Source: Scandinavium goeteborgense
Lineage (GTDB): Bacteria; Pseudomonadota; Gammaproteobacteria; Enterobacterales; Enterobacteriaceae
NCBI RefSeq assembly: GCF_003935895.2
Contig: NZ_CP054058.1
Location: forward strand, 1,178,001-1,242,000
Direction of reading: 5' to 3'
Length of the DNA stretch: 64,000 nucleotides
The position numbers and the translations under genes are program-made. Each line of letters opens with the position of its first letter. The first letter of the stretch is position 1. A model generated the notes under the pieces. It did not search any database, was not told the origin of the DNA, and saw nothing but the letters and a program-made list of their open reading frames with translations. Shown here piece by piece: positions 50,651 to 61,976 of the stretch.

Positions 50651-52066
50651 ATGAAAATCAAAACTCGCTTCGCGCCAAGCCCGACAGGCTATCTGCACGT
50701 CGGCGGTGCGCGTACTGCTCTTTACTCCTGGCTTTTTGCTCGCAACCACGGCGGTGAGTTCGTGCTGCGTATCGAAGACACCGATCTCGAGCGCTCTACG
50801 CCGGAAGCCATCGAAGCAATTATGGATGGCATGAACTGGCTGAGCCTGGAGTGGGACGAAGGCCCGTATTTCCAGACCAAACGTTTCGATCGCTATAACG
50901 CGGCCATTGACGAGATGCTGGTCGCGGGCACCGCCTATAAATGCTACTGCTCGAAAGAACGTCTGGAAGCGCTGCGTGAAGAACAAATGGCTAACGGCGA
51001 GAAGCCACGTTACGACGGTCGCTGCCGCCACGGTCATGAGCATCATGCTGATAATGAACCGTGCGTAGTGCGTTTTGCTAACCCACAGGACGGCTCCGTT
51101 ATTTTTGACGACCAAATCCGTGGCCCAATCGAGTTCAGCAACCAGGAGCTGGATGACCTGATCATCCGCCGCACCGATGGTTCCCCAACTTACAACTTCT
51201 GCGTTGTGGTTGATGACTGGGATATGGAAATCACCCACGTTATCCGTGGCGAAGACCATATCAATAACACCCCGCGTCAGATTAACATTCTGAAAGCGTT
51301 GAACGCGCCGGTACCGGTGTACGCACACGTGTCGATGATTAACGGCGACGACGGCAAAAAACTGTCCAAGCGCCACGGCGCGGTGAGCGTAATGCAATAT
51401 CGCGACGACGGTTATCTGCCGGAAGCGCTGCTGAACTACCTGGTGCGTCTGGGCTGGTCCAGCGGCGATCAGGAAATCTTCACCCGTGAAGAGATGATCA
51501 AGCTGTTCTCGCTGGGCGCGGTCAGCAAATCTGCCAGTGCGTTCAATACCGAAAAACTGCAATGGCTGAACCACCACTACATTAATTCGATGGCGCCGGA
51601 ATATGTGGCGACCCATCTGCAGTGGCACATCGAGCAGGAAAAAATCGATACCCGTACTGGGCCACAGCTGTCTGAGCTGGTGACCCTGCTGGGCGAGCGT
51701 TGCAAAACCCTGAAAGAGATGGCGGCAAGCTGCCATTACTTCTATGAAGAGTTTGATGCGTTCGATGCCGACGCGGCGAAGAAACACCTGCGTCCGGTAG
51801 CACGTCAGCCGCTGGAAGTGGTGCGCGATAAACTGGAAGCCATCACCGAGTGGACTGCAGAAAACGTGCATCACGCGATTCAGGCAACCGCTGATGAGCT
51901 GGAAGTGGGCATGGGTAAAGTTGGGATGCCGCTGCGTGTCGCCGTCACCGGCGCCGGTCAGTCACCAGGCCTGGATGTTACCGTTCACGCGATTGGCAAG
52001 AGCCGTAGCGTAGCGCGTATCAATAAAGCGCTGGCGTTTATTGCTGAGCGTGAAAGCCAGCAGTAA
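50651..52066 (+). CDS. gltX: Glutamyl-tRNA synthetase
   Basis: 471 residues, the E. coli length. Class I landmarks: HIGH-like [19 protein letters not shown] (about 8-26) and KMSKS-like [14 protein letters not shown] (about 234-247). The zinc-type cysteines of [11 protein letters not shown]...[16 protein letters not shown] lie between about 98 and 138. The gene is divergent from the tRNA operon, as in E. coli, with a 258-base promoter zone between. Confidence 0.98.
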   Translation: MKIKTRFAPSPTGYLHVGGARTALYSWLFARNHGGEFVLRIEDTDLERSTPEAIEAIMDGMNWLSLEWDEGPYFQTKRFDRYNAAIDEMLVAGTAYKCYCSKERLEALREEQMANGEKPRYDGRCRHGHEHHADNEPCVVRFANPQDGSVIFDDQIRGPIEFSNQELDDLIIRRTDGSPTYNFCVVVDDWDMEITHVIRGEDHINNTPRQINILKALNAPVPVYAHVSMINGDDGKKLSKRHGAVSVMQYRDDGYLPEALLNYLVRLGWSSGDQEIFTREEMIKLFSLGAVSKSASAFNTEKLQWLNHHYINSMAPEYVATHLQWHIEQEKIDTRTGPQLSELVTLLGERCKTLKEMAASCHYFYEEFDAFDADAAKKHLRPVARQPLEVVRDKLEAITEWTAENVHHAIQATADELEVGMGKVGMPLRVAVTGAGQSPGLDVTVHAIGKSRSVARINKALAFIAERESQQ

Positions 52067-52080
52067 CAGGCTGGAATAAG

Positions 52081-52110
52081 AAACGGCAGGCTCAGGCCTG
52101 CCGTTTTTTT
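52081..52110. terminator. Bidirectional terminator between gltX and yfeD
   Basis: AACGGCAGGC TCAG GCCTGCCGTT stem with T-run; the right end reaches the last codon of yfeD. Confidence 0.88.
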
Positions 52111-52504
52111 ATGCGCTTTCGTCCGCGATATTAAGTCGTCGCAGAAAACCGCTTAACCCTTCCCGAACCAGCAGCGCCTGCAAACGCTGTTTCTCATCAG
52201 GCTCCATCATGACTAAGACATCCTGAATTTTCCGCCAGACCGGATCGTTGTCCTGGGCGTGGTAGATATACTCGGGTTCGGCTGCCTGTAAGGAAAGTTT
52301 GAGGTGACGTAGTTTTGGTGTGGTGGCGAGATAATCTCTGACTTCCGGCGTGATATGAATCAGCCGTGCCCGACCACCCTTCACGCCAGGGATCGACTCC
52401 GTTATCCAGTCCTGTTCCCGGATCCAACGATTGATGGTCTGTTTGGCCACACCCACACAGTTCGCCAGCTCCTGCGTGGTCATTTTGCTGTGAAGTATGT
52501 TCAT
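52109..52504 (-). CDS. yfeD: YfeD, DNA-binding protein with YfeC-like helix-turn-helix
   Basis: 131 residues from the ATG at 52504, whose A is shared with the yfeC stop (TGATG); a GTG at 52507 is an alternative. The N-terminal MTTQELANCVGVAKQTINRWIREQDWITESIPGVKGGRARLIHI is the YfeC/YfeD winged HTH. It is followed by a C-terminal helical part ending LVREGLSGFLRRLNI, shared with YfeC. Target genes are not known. The middle is less like E. coli YfeD than the ends. Confidence 0.9.
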   Translation of the reverse strand: MNILHSKMTTQELANCVGVAKQTINRWIREQDWITESIPGVKGGRARLIHITPEVRDYLATTPKLRHLKLSLQAAEPEYIYHAQDNDPVWRKIQDVLVMMEPDEKQRLQALLVREGLSGFLRRLNIADESA

Positions 52505-52866
52505 CACTGTCCTTGCGTACGGATACCCAGGCGGAGAAGCAGACCGGTGATGCCTTCGCGCAGTAGCAGGCTGGTCAGCTCTTTTTGCTCGTGGTCTGAC
52601 ATTTCTTTTGCGAGCGATAGCAGAAGGGCATCAAAGCTGTCTTCTGCGGGATGATATGCCCCGCCGGAGAAATCGGCGGCGCGCTGGGCGCTGCGAATAA
52701 AATCACGGACGTCGTCGCTGACGTGCACGAGACGTGCTTTACCGCCCTGAACACCCGGACGAGGCGACGTTTGCCATCCTTCCTTTCGTACCCATTTATT
52801 AATTGTTTGGCGGCTATAACCGGTCAGATGGGCAAGTTCCTCCGGCGTCATTCGTTCCTTGAGCAT
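52504..52866 (-). CDS. yfeC: YfeC, DNA-binding transcriptional regulator
   Basis: 120 residues; N-terminal MTPEELAHLTGYSRQTINKWVRKEGWQTSPRPGVQGGKARLVHV is nearly the same as in E. coli YfeC. C-terminal LTSLLLREGITGLLLRLGI mirrors YfeD, so the two genes are an old tandem duplication. First gene of the yfeCD operon. The region up to tRNA-Ala contains no further frame. Confidence 0.92.
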   Translation of the reverse strand: MLKERMTPEELAHLTGYSRQTINKWVRKEGWQTSPRPGVQGGKARLVHVSDDVRDFIRSAQRAADFSGGAYHPAEDSFDALLLSLAKEMSDHEQKELTSLLLREGITGLLLRLGIRTQGQ

Positions 52867-53024
52867 GCTATTTCCTGAGTGCCTGTGTGGGAATTAATGG
52901 TTCATCTTATAGCATCCTTTTACGTGAAAACGTGACGCGTTTAACTCCTGATTGCGAGAGCGTACGCAATGTCATTCAGTTGAGTGCTTTTTCATCGATT
53001 GAAATAGAGGTGAACATTTTGCCG

Positions 53025-53053
53025 TTGACACCTGGCAAGGGAATTCATATTAT
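53025..53053 (+). promoter_or_regulatory. Promoter of the tRNA-Ala operon
   Basis: Perfect TTGACA (53025-53030), spacer 17, TATTAT (53048-53053), then a GC-rich discriminator GCCGCCCG as in stringent promoters. Confidence 0.82.
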
Positions 53054-53085
53054 GCCGCCCGTCAACACGACACGCTTTACGTTAT

Positions 53086-53161
<76 letters not shown>

Positions 53162-53203
53162 AATTCTGCACCCAGCAGATTTGGAACGTGAAGTAAAAAT
53201 TGT

Positions 53204-53279
<76 letters not shown>

Positions 53280-53285
53280 AAATTC

Positions 53286-53311
53286 AAACCCTCGCCTCGG
53301 CGGGGGTTTTT
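53286..53311 (+). terminator. Terminator of the tRNA-Ala operon
   Basis: AAACCCTCGCC TC GGCGGGGGTTT with one mismatch, then TT. Seven bases beyond the tRNA. Confidence 0.8.
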
Positions 53312-53492
53312 GCTTTTCTGCGCCCGCGAAATTGTAAGAAACCGGCATACTGATGTTAAAACGTATCTGGAGGTTAAACTCCGTATAAACAATGGGACTT
53401 TTCTTGACCTGAGAACTTGCTTCGCTCAATTAATAAACATAATATTTCCCGGTTGCAGTCATGTGCCCAGCCGGAATTCTCCTCAAGCCAAA

Positions 53493-55673
53493 ATGAAGTT
53501 GAAAAATAACGCCTCTGCCAAAAAGTTTCTGCTGGCGCTAACCTTAAGTATTTTCTCAATCCCAGTGGCCCGCTTTCTGGCGCCGGAAACGGTGATAGAT
53601 GGCAACGCCATTTATCTCGCCTGGCTGCCGCTGTGCGTCATTTTGTCGATGTTGCTGCTGTTTGGTCGCCACGCGGTGCTGCCATTGATCCTGGCGTTTG
53701 CTGTGACCAACACCTGGTATATGCCGTTGCCCTTTGGGCAAAATCTGGTGCTGGTGTTCTGCCAGTTGTTTGCCCCGATACTCTCCTGCGGGATTTTGCG
53801 CGTGCTGATAGGCAAGAGCTGGCGCTTCGGCCTGCCCAACCGGTACATGGGCCAACGTATTTTCTGGGCCTGTTTCTTTGCGCCGCTGATGCTCAAAGGG
53901 TCGATGTATCTGGCGGGGCTGTGGCTGGATTTCCCGATATCGGTTTCCGGCTATTTTGTTTCCGCCTCGGTTATCTACAGCCTTGTCGATATTCAGAGCC
54001 TGATTTGCGCCGGACTCATTTTCACCATGCTGTTTTATTACCCGCTGCGGATGCTCATCAACCCGAAGTACGCGCGAAAGTTCTGGCTGCGTGATATCCG
54101 ACCTGCGCTGAGCCGCCATCATTGGCTGTTTACGGTGAACTGGCTGGTGGCGCTGAGCGCATTTCTGCTAATCCTCTGCGCGCCATTTGAGTCGGATTAC
54201 ATCGCGGGTTATCTGGTACCCGTCGTTTTCATCATGTTCTTCCTTGTCATCAACCGCTTTAGCTATCCACTGATTTGCCTATTGTGGGGGATCTGCGCCT
54301 TTATTTTGGTGGTCTACAACGACAACTTCTTACAAGGCGTGAACACCGAATATGCGCTGTCATTTGTGATGTCAGTGCTTATCTCATTCACCATATGCAT
54401 GCTTTACATGTCGCAATTACAGGCCCGCAGCAATGGCCTCCGCCGCAAATGGCACAACCAGGCGTGGCAGGATCCGCTGACCGGTCTGCCGAATCTGCGC
54501 GCCTTTGAAAGCTATCTGGAGAATCATTCTCAGGCCAGCGTGTGCTGCCTTCGGATGGATAATCTCGAGTTCTTAAGCCGCCACTACGGGATGATGATGC
54601 GTGTGCACTGCAAACGAATGGTCGCCCGGGATTTACAACATCTGCTTGGCCGCGAGGAACAGCTTTTCCAGCTGCCAGGCAGTGAACTGCTGCTGGTGCT
54701 GCACGGTTCTGAAACCGCCGCGAGACTCGCGTATATCGTCGATTTCCTCAACAGCCAGGCGTTTAACTGGCAGGGCGATGCGCTGGATCTGGAATTTGGC
54801 GCGGCGTGGGGCGTGATTGAAGGGGAGGGCGAAGCCCTGCACCACACGCTGGGGCAATTGAGCTGGTTATCAGAGCAGGCCTGCGCCGCACGGCGCGTAC
54901 TGGCGCTCGATAACAGCCTGGCGACGGTCTCTGACAACACCACGGAACGCGTAATGCAGCTGAACCGCGTGAAGAAAGTGCTGATGGAAGGCGGCTTAAC
55001 GCTTTACGCGCAGCCGATTGTTAGCCAGTCCGGCCACCGCTATCACGAAATTCTGGCCCGAATGACCTGCAACGGGCAAATCATCACCCCCGATCAGTTC
55101 ATCCCGGTTATTGCGCAATTCAACCTCAGTAAACGTTTCGATTTGCTGGTAGTTGAGACGCTGTTCAAAGCGATGAAAGATCTGCCGGGCGAGCGTTTCT
55201 CCGTCAACCTGATGCCGTTCACGCTGATGCAGAAAGAGAGTGCCAATAAAATTATCTCGCTGTTCAAGCAGTACGACGTTGCCCCGGAATTGGTAACCAT
55301 TGAAATTACCGAACAACAGGCGTTTTCCAGTTCGGAAATCAGCGTGCTGAATATTCAGTGTCTGCGCGATTACGGCTGTCTGATAGCGATTGATGACTTC
55401 GGCACCGGTTACGCGAACTACGAGCGCCTGAAGCGACTGGAGGCGGATATCGTTAAGATTGATGGCTGCTTCGTGCGTGACATTCTCACCGACCCGGTGG
55501 ACGCGATGATCGTCAAATCTATCTGTGAACTGGCGCGGGTAAAAAACCTGACGCTGGTGGCGGAATATGTTGAAACCGAGGCACAACGAACGCTGTTGTA
55601 CGAAATGGGTGTGGAATATTTGCAGGGGTATTTCATTGGAAAACCCCGTCCTCTCGCGGAACTGCAGGCATAA
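53493..55673 (+). CDS. yfeA: YfeA (PdeA), membrane EAL-domain phosphodiesterase
   Basis: 726 residues from the ATG at 53493; the frame is open further upstream but runs through tRNA-Ala, so those starts are excluded. Eight to ten membrane helices fill the first 310 residues (MASE1-like sensor). A degenerate GGDEF domain follows: DPLTGLPNLRAF is kept but the GGDEF site reads LPGSEL. The EAL domain (about 480-726) has its key residues: YHEILARM for EAL, VNLMP, EITEQQ, DDFGTGYANY, KIDG, AEYVE and QGYFIGKP. It would therefore hydrolyse c-di-GMP but not make it. The ribosome site is weak. E. coli YfeA has 729 residues, with clear divergence in the sensor half. Confidence 0.9.
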   Translation: MKLKNNASAKKFLLALTLSIFSIPVARFLAPETVIDGNAIYLAWLPLCVILSMLLLFGRHAVLPLILAFAVTNTWYMPLPFGQNLVLVFCQLFAPILSCGILRVLIGKSWRFGLPNRYMGQRIFWACFFAPLMLKGSMYLAGLWLDFPISVSGYFVSASVIYSLVDIQSLICAGLIFTMLFYYPLRMLINPKYARKFWLRDIRPALSRHHWLFTVNWLVALSAFLLILCAPFESDYIAGYLVPVVFIMFFLVINRFSYPLICLLWGICAFILVVYNDNFLQGVNTEYALSFVMSVLISFTICMLYMSQLQARSNGLRRKWHNQAWQDPLTGLPNLRAFESYLENHSQASVCCLRMDNLEFLSRHYGMMMRVHCKRMVARDLQHLLGREEQLFQLPGSELLLVLHGSETAARLAYIVDFLNSQAFNWQGDALDLEFGAAWGVIEGEGEALHHTLGQLSWLSEQACAARRVLALDNSLATVSDNTTERVMQLNRVKKVLMEGGLTLYAQPIVSQSGHRYHEILARMTCNGQIITPDQFIPVIAQFNLSKRFDLLVVETLFKAMKDLPGERFSVNLMPFTLMQKESANKIISLFKQYDVAPELVTIEITEQQAFSSSEISVLNIQCLRDYGCLIAIDDFGTGYANYERLKRLEADIVKIDGCFVRDILTDPVDAMIVKSICELARVKNLTLVAEYVETEAQRTLLYEMGVEYLQGYFIGKPRPLAELQA

Positions 55674-55677
55674 AAAA

Positions 55678-55702
55678 AACCGGGCATCGTTGCCCGGCTT
55701 TA
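55678..55702 (+). terminator. Terminator after yfeA
   Basis: CCGGGCA TCGT TGCCCGG, 7-bp stem, CTTT after it; modest T-run. Confidence 0.6.
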
Positions 55703-55732
55703 GATTGGTAACAAACTCGTCAGCTCTTTTTT

Positions 55733-55804
55733 GCCCGATGGCGCTGACGCTTATCGAGCCTACAACACCGTAGGCCCGGCAAGTGAAGCGCCGCCGGGCA
55801 TCGC
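55733..55804. repeat. BIME: inverted REP pair between yfeA and nupC
   Basis: GCCCGATGGCGCTGACGC...TCGAGCCTAC followed by the opposite unit GTAGGCCCGGCAAGTG...GCCGGGC. Convergent genes on both sides. Confidence 0.75.
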
Positions 55805-55812
55805 CCGATTAG

Positions 55813-57015
55813 TTACAGAACCAGTGCGGCGATGGATGCAGACAGCACGCTCACCAGCGTAGAACCGTAAACCAGTTTCAGGCCGAAGCGTGAAACCACG
55901 TTACCCTGTTCTTCGTTCAGACCTTTAATCGCACCAGCGATGATACCGATGGACGAGAAGTTGGCGAAGGAAACCAGGAAGATGGACAGGATGCCTTCCG
56001 CGCGCGGAGAGAGCGTGCTGGCAATTTTCTGCAGATCCATCATTGCAACGAATTCGTTAGACACCATTTTGGTTGCCATGATGCTGCCGACTTGCAGAGC
56101 TTCATGAGCAGGAACGCCCATCACCCACGCTACAGGCCAGAAGATATAGCCCAGAATGCCCTGGAAGGAGATACCGTGGCCGAACCAGCTGGTCACGGTG
56201 AAGAACAGCGCATTTAGCGCAGCAATCAGAGCGATAAAGCCAATCAGCATCGCGGAAACGATGATCGCCACTTTGAAGCCAGCCAGAATGTACTCGCCCA
56301 GCATTTCGAAGAAGCTCTGACCTTCGTGCAGATTAGACATCTGCAGGTTCTCTTCACTCTTATCGACCTGATACGGGTTGATGAGTGACAGAACGATGAA
56401 GGTACTGAACATGTTCAGCACCAGCGCTGCAACCACAAATTTCGGGTCGAGCATGGTCATGTACGCGCCGACGATGGACATCGAAACGGTAGACATTGCG
56501 GTCGCCGCCATGGTGTACATGCGGTTGCGCGACATCTTGCCGAGAATGTCTTTATAAGCGATGAAGTTTTCGGACTGACCGAGGATCAGGGAGCTAACCG
56601 CGTTAAATGACTCCAGTTTCCCCATACCGTTGACTTTAGACAGCACGGTACCGATAGCGCGAATAACAATCGGCAGAACCCGGATGTGCTGCAAAATACC
56701 AATCAGTGCGGAAATGAATACAATCGGGCAAAGCACCTTCAGGAAGAAGAATGCGAGGCCTTCATCGTTCATTTTACCGAAGACGAAATTTGTCCCTTCA
56801 TTAGCGAAACCGAGAAGTTTTTCGAACATCTCGGAGAATCCTTTCACAAATCCCAGGCCGACATCTGAGTTCAGGAAGAACCAGGCCAACAGAACTTCAA
56901 TGACAAGCAATTGAATAACATAGCGAATGCGAATCTTTTTACGATCGTGGCTGACCAGCAAAGCCAAAATCGCAACCACAGCAAGCGCGAGGACAAAGTG
57001 TAGAACGCGGTCCAT
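55813..57015 (-). CDS. nupC: Nucleoside:proton symporter NupC
   Basis: 400 residues from the ATG at 57015, as in E. coli; the in-frame upstream start adds 13 unrelated residues. Family CNT: about ten membrane helices, with [17 protein letters not shown] (about 145-161) and [11 protein letters not shown] plus [13 protein letters not shown] as substrate and re-entrant regions. NupC imports pyrimidine nucleosides and adenosine. The 354-base interval to divergent mntH holds both promoters and no gene. Expression is likely cAMP-CRP dependent given the site at 57111. Confidence 0.96.
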   Translation of the reverse strand: MDRVLHFVLALAVVAILALLVSHDRKKIRIRYVIQLLVIEVLLAWFFLNSDVGLGFVKGFSEMFEKLLGFANEGTNFVFGKMNDEGLAFFFLKVLCPIVFISALIGILQHIRVLPIVIRAIGTVLSKVNGMGKLESFNAVSSLILGQSENFIAYKDILGKMSRNRMYTMAATAMSTVSMSIVGAYMTMLDPKFVVAALVLNMFSTFIVLSLINPYQVDKSEENLQMSNLHEGQSFFEMLGEYILAGFKVAIIVSAMLIGFIALIAALNALFFTVTSWFGHGISFQGILGYIFWPVAWVMGVPAHEALQVGSIMATKMVSNEFVAMMDLQKIASTLSPRAEGILSIFLVSFANFSSIGIIAGAIKGLNEEQGNVVSRFGLKLVYGSTLVSVLSASIAALVL

Positions 57016-57110
57016 ATTTGCTCCAAATATGAGGCAGGTTAAATTTCCGTGCACATTCTATGCAACAAGCTAAAAGAAAACGAGATCTACGCCGCACTAT
57101 CGGTGAATCC

Positions 57111-57126
57111 TGTGAGCAAACTCAAA
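57111..57126 (-). promoter_or_regulatory. CRP-binding site before nupC
   Basis: TTTGAGTTTGCTCACA on the minus strand matches TGTGA-N6-TCACA at 9 of 10 key positions, about 100 bases upstream of the nupC start, where CRP/CytR control is expected from E. coli. Confidence 0.55.
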
Positions 57127-57308
57127 AAAGGTGATCAACCATACAAAATTGTTATGTTATGTAAAGGTGTTAAAAGTTGAGTTATTGTACTAATCTGACG
57201 ATTGAATCATCCTGACGTTACTCTACCCGATAACATGGCTGATATTTGTTCCCCCGGCTATCGTTCCTGTCTATCAAAGAAATTATTATCACCTTGCTAA
57301 ATGAACTT

Positions 57309-57327
57309 GATAATCATTCTCATTTTG
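57309..57327 (+). promoter_or_regulatory. Fur box of mntH
   Basis: GATAATCATTCTCATTTTG fits the 19-bp Fur consensus (GATAATGATAATCATTATC) in its left half and core. Fur control of mntH is known in E. coli and Salmonella. Confidence 0.75.
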
Positions 57328-57335
57328 ATAGCATG

Positions 57336-57357
57336 AAACATAGCAAAGGCTATATTT
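57336..57357 (+). promoter_or_regulatory. MntR operator of mntH
   Basis: AAACATAGC AAAG GCTATATTT, an inverted repeat with the MntR consensus AACATAGC...GCTATGTT and one mismatch. It lies 12 bases before the mntH start, so bound MntR-Mn would block expression. Confidence 0.8.
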
Positions 57358-57369
57358 CTGAGGCAGAAA

Positions 57370-58608
57370 ATGACAAACAGTCGCGTTGAGAGTAGCAGCA
57401 GTCGCGCAGCGCGCAAGATGCGGTTTGCATTAATGGGGCCTGCGTTCATTGCTGCCATCGGCTATATCGATCCGGGGAACTTTGCCACCAACATTCAGGC
57501 AGGGGCCAGCTACGGCTATCAACTGCTGTGGGTGGTGGTGTGGGCGAACCTGATGGCGATGCTGATTCAGGTACTGTCGGCCAAACTCGGGATTGCCACC
57601 GGTAAAAACCTGGCGGAACAAATTCGTGACCATTACCCGCGTCCGCTGGTGTGGTTTTACTGGGTGCAGGCGGAAATTATCGCCATGGCCACCGATCTGG
57701 CGGAATTCATTGGTGCGGCGATTGGTTTCAAGCTGATCCTCGGCATCTCGCTATTGCAGGGCGCGGTCCTGACCGGGATTGCGACCTTCCTGATTTTGAT
57801 GCTGCAACGGCGTGGCCAAAAACCTCTGGAAAAAGTCATCGGCGGGTTGTTGCTGTTTGTGGCGGCCGCGTACATCGTCGAACTTATTTTCTCGCAGCCC
57901 GCGCTGGCACCGCTGGCGAAAGGGATGATTATCCCGTCGCTTCCGACCTCTGAAGCGGTATTTCTTGCAGCGGGCGTGCTGGGTGCCACCATCATGCCAC
58001 ACGTGATTTACCTGCACTCGTCGCTGACGCAGCACTTGCACGGCGGTTCGCGGCAGGAGCGCTATAGCGCGACGCGTTGGGATGTGGCGATCGCCATGAC
58101 CATTGCCGGGTTTGTGAATCTGGCGATGATGGCCACGGCAGCGGCGGCGTTTCACTTCAATGGTCACACCGGGATTACCGATTTGGATCAGGCGTACCTG
58201 ACGCTGGAGCCGCTGCTTAGCCACTCTGCGGCGACCATTTTTGGTTTGAGCCTGATTGCTGCTGGACTGTCGTCCACCGTGGTGGGCACGCTGGCCGGAC
58301 AGGTGGTCATGCAGGGCTTTATTCGCTTCCACATTCCGCTGTGGTTCCGTCGCGCGGTCACCATGCTGCCGTCGTTTGTGGTCATCTTTATGGGGCTGGA
58401 CCCGACGCGTATTCTGGTGATGAGCCAGGTGCTGCTGAGCTTCGGTATTGCATTGGCGCTGGTGCCGCTGCTGCGGTTTACCAGCGATGCGAAACTGATG
58501 GGCGATCTGGTTAATAAGCTCTGGGTAAAATGGACTGGCTGGGTGATTGTGGCGCTGGTAGTGGCGTTGAATGGCTGGCTGCTGGTCGGGACGCTGCTGG
58601 AGTTGTAA
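57370..58608 (+). CDS. mntH: Manganese transporter MntH (Nramp family)
   Basis: MntH imports Mn2+ (and Fe2+) with protons. 412 residues, the E. coli length, eleven spans. The metal-binding DPGN of span 1 is in [11 protein letters not shown] (about 33-43) and the MPH motif of span 6 in [15 protein letters not shown] (about 208-222). The N-terminus [18 protein letters not shown] agrees with E. coli. Regulated by Fur and MntR through the boxes above. Confidence 0.98.
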   Translation: MTNSRVESSSSRAARKMRFALMGPAFIAAIGYIDPGNFATNIQAGASYGYQLLWVVVWANLMAMLIQVLSAKLGIATGKNLAEQIRDHYPRPLVWFYWVQAEIIAMATDLAEFIGAAIGFKLILGISLLQGAVLTGIATFLILMLQRRGQKPLEKVIGGLLLFVAAAYIVELIFSQPALAPLAKGMIIPSLPTSEAVFLAAGVLGATIMPHVIYLHSSLTQHLHGGSRQERYSATRWDVAIAMTIAGFVNLAMMATAAAAFHFNGHTGITDLDQAYLTLEPLLSHSAATIFGLSLIAAGLSSTVVGTLAGQVVMQGFIRFHIPLWFRRAVTMLPSFVVIFMGLDPTRILVMSQVLLSFGIALALVPLLRFTSDAKLMGDLVNKLWVKWTGWVIVALVVALNGWLLVGTLLEL

Positions 58609-58627
58609 ATCAATTTAGCGACAAAAG

Positions 58628-58653
58628 AAAAAAGGCCCGATGGGCCTTTTTTT
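58628..58653. terminator. Bidirectional terminator between mntH and ypeC
   Basis: AAAAGGCCC GAT GGGCCTTTT with T-run. It overlaps the last codon of ypeC. Confidence 0.85.
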
Positions 58654-59011
58654 AATGGTGATGTCCGCCGTGTCCGTGTCCATGACCGCCACGGCCCGGA
58701 CCGCGACCCCAGCCGCCACGATGGTCATTCCTGTCGTGCCAGCCTTCACGGTAGCCGCGCTCGTAGGCGTTACGTTTGTCCCAACCGTGATGGCGGCCGT
58801 TGTCATGACGATGCCAGCGTGCGTCGCGCCACTCGTAATTACGGCGCCAGTAGTCGCGGTCGCGCCAACGGTCTCCGTCCCAGTGATTACCGTAATTATC
58901 CTGATCGCCAATTTGTAATTTTACCGATGGGATCAGGGTAAGTTCGCCTGCATTCGCCACTATTGGGGCGCTCGCCAGTAATACTGCAGCCAGAATCAGT
59001 GACCTGAACAT
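58652..59011 (-). CDS. ypeC: YpeC, secreted His/Arg/Gly-rich protein (DUF2502)
   Basis: 119 residues: Sec signal [21 protein letters not shown] cut before GELTLIP, then a DUF2502 core ([30 protein letters not shown]) and a tail rich in Gly and His ([14 protein letters not shown]) that looks able to bind metal. E. coli YpeC has 108 residues and the same core. Place next to mntH is conserved. AAGGAGAG lies before the ATG. Function unknown. Confidence 0.92.
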   Translation of the reverse strand: MFRSLILAAVLLASAPIVANAGELTLIPSVKLQIGDQDNYGNHWDGDRWRDRDYWRRNYEWRDARWHRHDNGRHHGWDKRNAYERGYREGWHDRNDHRGGWGRGPGRGGHGHGHGGHHH

Positions 59012-59135
59012 GAATCTCTCCTTACGATCGGGGCCTAATTGGGCCTGTTAACGCAATCTTACGAGGTGTTACAACCTCACAGCATTGGAGCAACTCCTAA
59101 ATCCCAGGTCACAGCACTTTTTGCTAAAGTTGGCG

Positions 59136-60134
59136 TTATTTTGTTCCGTTCAGAATGGCGTCAATAGCTGCTATTTCCTGCGCCGAAAACTGGCGGTTAC
59201 TGAGCATTCCCACCGCGTCATCCAACTGAGCCGTCTTGCTGGCCCCTATCAGTACCGACGTGATTTTGTCATCACGCAGCACCCAGGCCAGCGCCATCTG
59301 CGACAATTTCTGCCCACGCTGCTGCGCGATTTCATTCAGCTTGCGTGCCTTCTCGACTTTCTCTTCGGTAATGCTATCCGCGCTCAGGAACTTGCTGCCG
59401 CTGGCGGCGCGTGAATCCGCCGGAATGCCGTTCAGATAGCGATCTGTCAGCTGTCCGCCCGCCAGAGGAGAAAAGGCAATTGAGCCCACGCCCTGTTCTT
59501 CCAGCAGATTCGTCAGGCCGTCTTCTACCCAGCGTTCGAACATCGAATATTTCGGTTGGTGAATAAGACACGGCGTACCGAGATCCTGCAAAATTGCAAA
59601 CGCCTCGCGGGCGCGGTCTGCCGGGTAATTGGAAAGGCCGACGTACAGCGCTTTGCCCTGACGCACCACGTGATCCAGCGCGCGCATGGTTTCTTCCAGC
59701 GGCGTTTCCGGATCAGGACGGTGATGATAGAAAATATCCACGTATTCCAGACCCATACGCTTCAGGCTTTGGTCGAGACTTGAAATCAGATATTTGCGCG
59801 AACCCCAGTCGCCATACGGGCCATCCCACATGGTGTAACCGGCTTTGCTGGAAATAATCAACTCATCGCGATAAGGCAAAAAATCTTCGCGCAGGATGCG
59901 ACCGAAATTGCTTTCGGCAGACCCCGGTGGTGGGCCGTAGTTGTTGGCGAGGTCAAAATGGGTGATCCCGAGATCGAACGCATGGCGCAACAGCTGACGG
60001 CTGGTTTCCAACCTTGTTTCATCGCCAAAGTTATGCCACAAGCCCAGTGAAATCGCCGGTAACTTCAGCCCGCTTCGGCCGCAGCGGTGATATTCCATAG
60101 CCTGATAGCGTGCCGGATTTGCCTGATAAACCAT
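59136..60134 (-). CDS. Aldo/keto reductase, YghZ (GpgP)-like
   Basis: 332 residues from the ATG at 60134, preceded by GGAGG. It is a (beta/alpha)8 AKR of the potassium-channel-beta/YghZ group: YHRCGRSGLKLPAISLGLWHNFGD, the catalytic Asp in THFDLANNYGP (with Tyr four residues on), Lys in IISSKAGYTMW and His in FYHHRPD. E. coli YghZ (346 residues) reduces L-glyceraldehyde 3-phosphate; this protein is clearly related but diverged in the middle. No yghZ exists at this place in E. coli. Divergent from ipdC. Confidence 0.88.
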   Translation of the reverse strand: MVYQANPARYQAMEYHRCGRSGLKLPAISLGLWHNFGDETRLETSRQLLRHAFDLGITHFDLANNYGPPPGSAESNFGRILREDFLPYRDELIISSKAGYTMWDGPYGDWGSRKYLISSLDQSLKRMGLEYVDIFYHHRPDPETPLEETMRALDHVVRQGKALYVGLSNYPADRAREAFAILQDLGTPCLIHQPKYSMFERWVEDGLTNLLEEQGVGSIAFSPLAGGQLTDRYLNGIPADSRAASGSKFLSADSITEEKVEKARKLNEIAQQRGQKLSQMALAWVLRDDKITSVLIGASKTAQLDDAVGMLSNRQFSAQEIAAIDAILNGTK

Positions 60135-60158
60135 TAAAACCTCCAATGAGGAAAGGGT

Positions 60159-60174
60159 GTGTATACGTTTACAC
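60159..60174. promoter_or_regulatory. LacI-type operator-like palindrome upstream of the reductase
   Basis: GTGTATACGTTTACAC: half sites GTGTATAC and GTTTACAC (reverse complement GTGTAAAC) match at 7 of 8, with a central CG typical of LacI/GalR-family operators. It starts 25 bases upstream of the reductase start codon. The regulator is not in this window. Confidence 0.5.
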
Positions 60175-60210
60175 TAATCAATGTTGCCGCGCAGGTACAC
60201 CCTTAAAATC

Positions 60211-60228
60211 TGTAAATTTAACTTTCCA
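60211..60228 (+). promoter_or_regulatory. TyrR box upstream of ipdC
   Basis: TGTAAA TTTAAC TTTCCA fits TGTAAA-N6-TTTACA with one mismatch, about 80 bases before the start. TyrR activates ipdC in Enterobacter cloacae, so the site is expected. Confidence 0.65.
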
Positions 60229-60272
60229 CTAACAAATCATTATCCTTCTGGACAGACTTCGCGCATCTCTAA

Positions 60273-61970
<1,698 letters not shown>

Positions 61971-61976
61971 CGGAGA

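Noticed and set aside
50600-51874. Open frame of about 424 codons antisense to gltX
   Set aside because: Same reason; low-complexity translation with many His, Arg and Gln and no family match.
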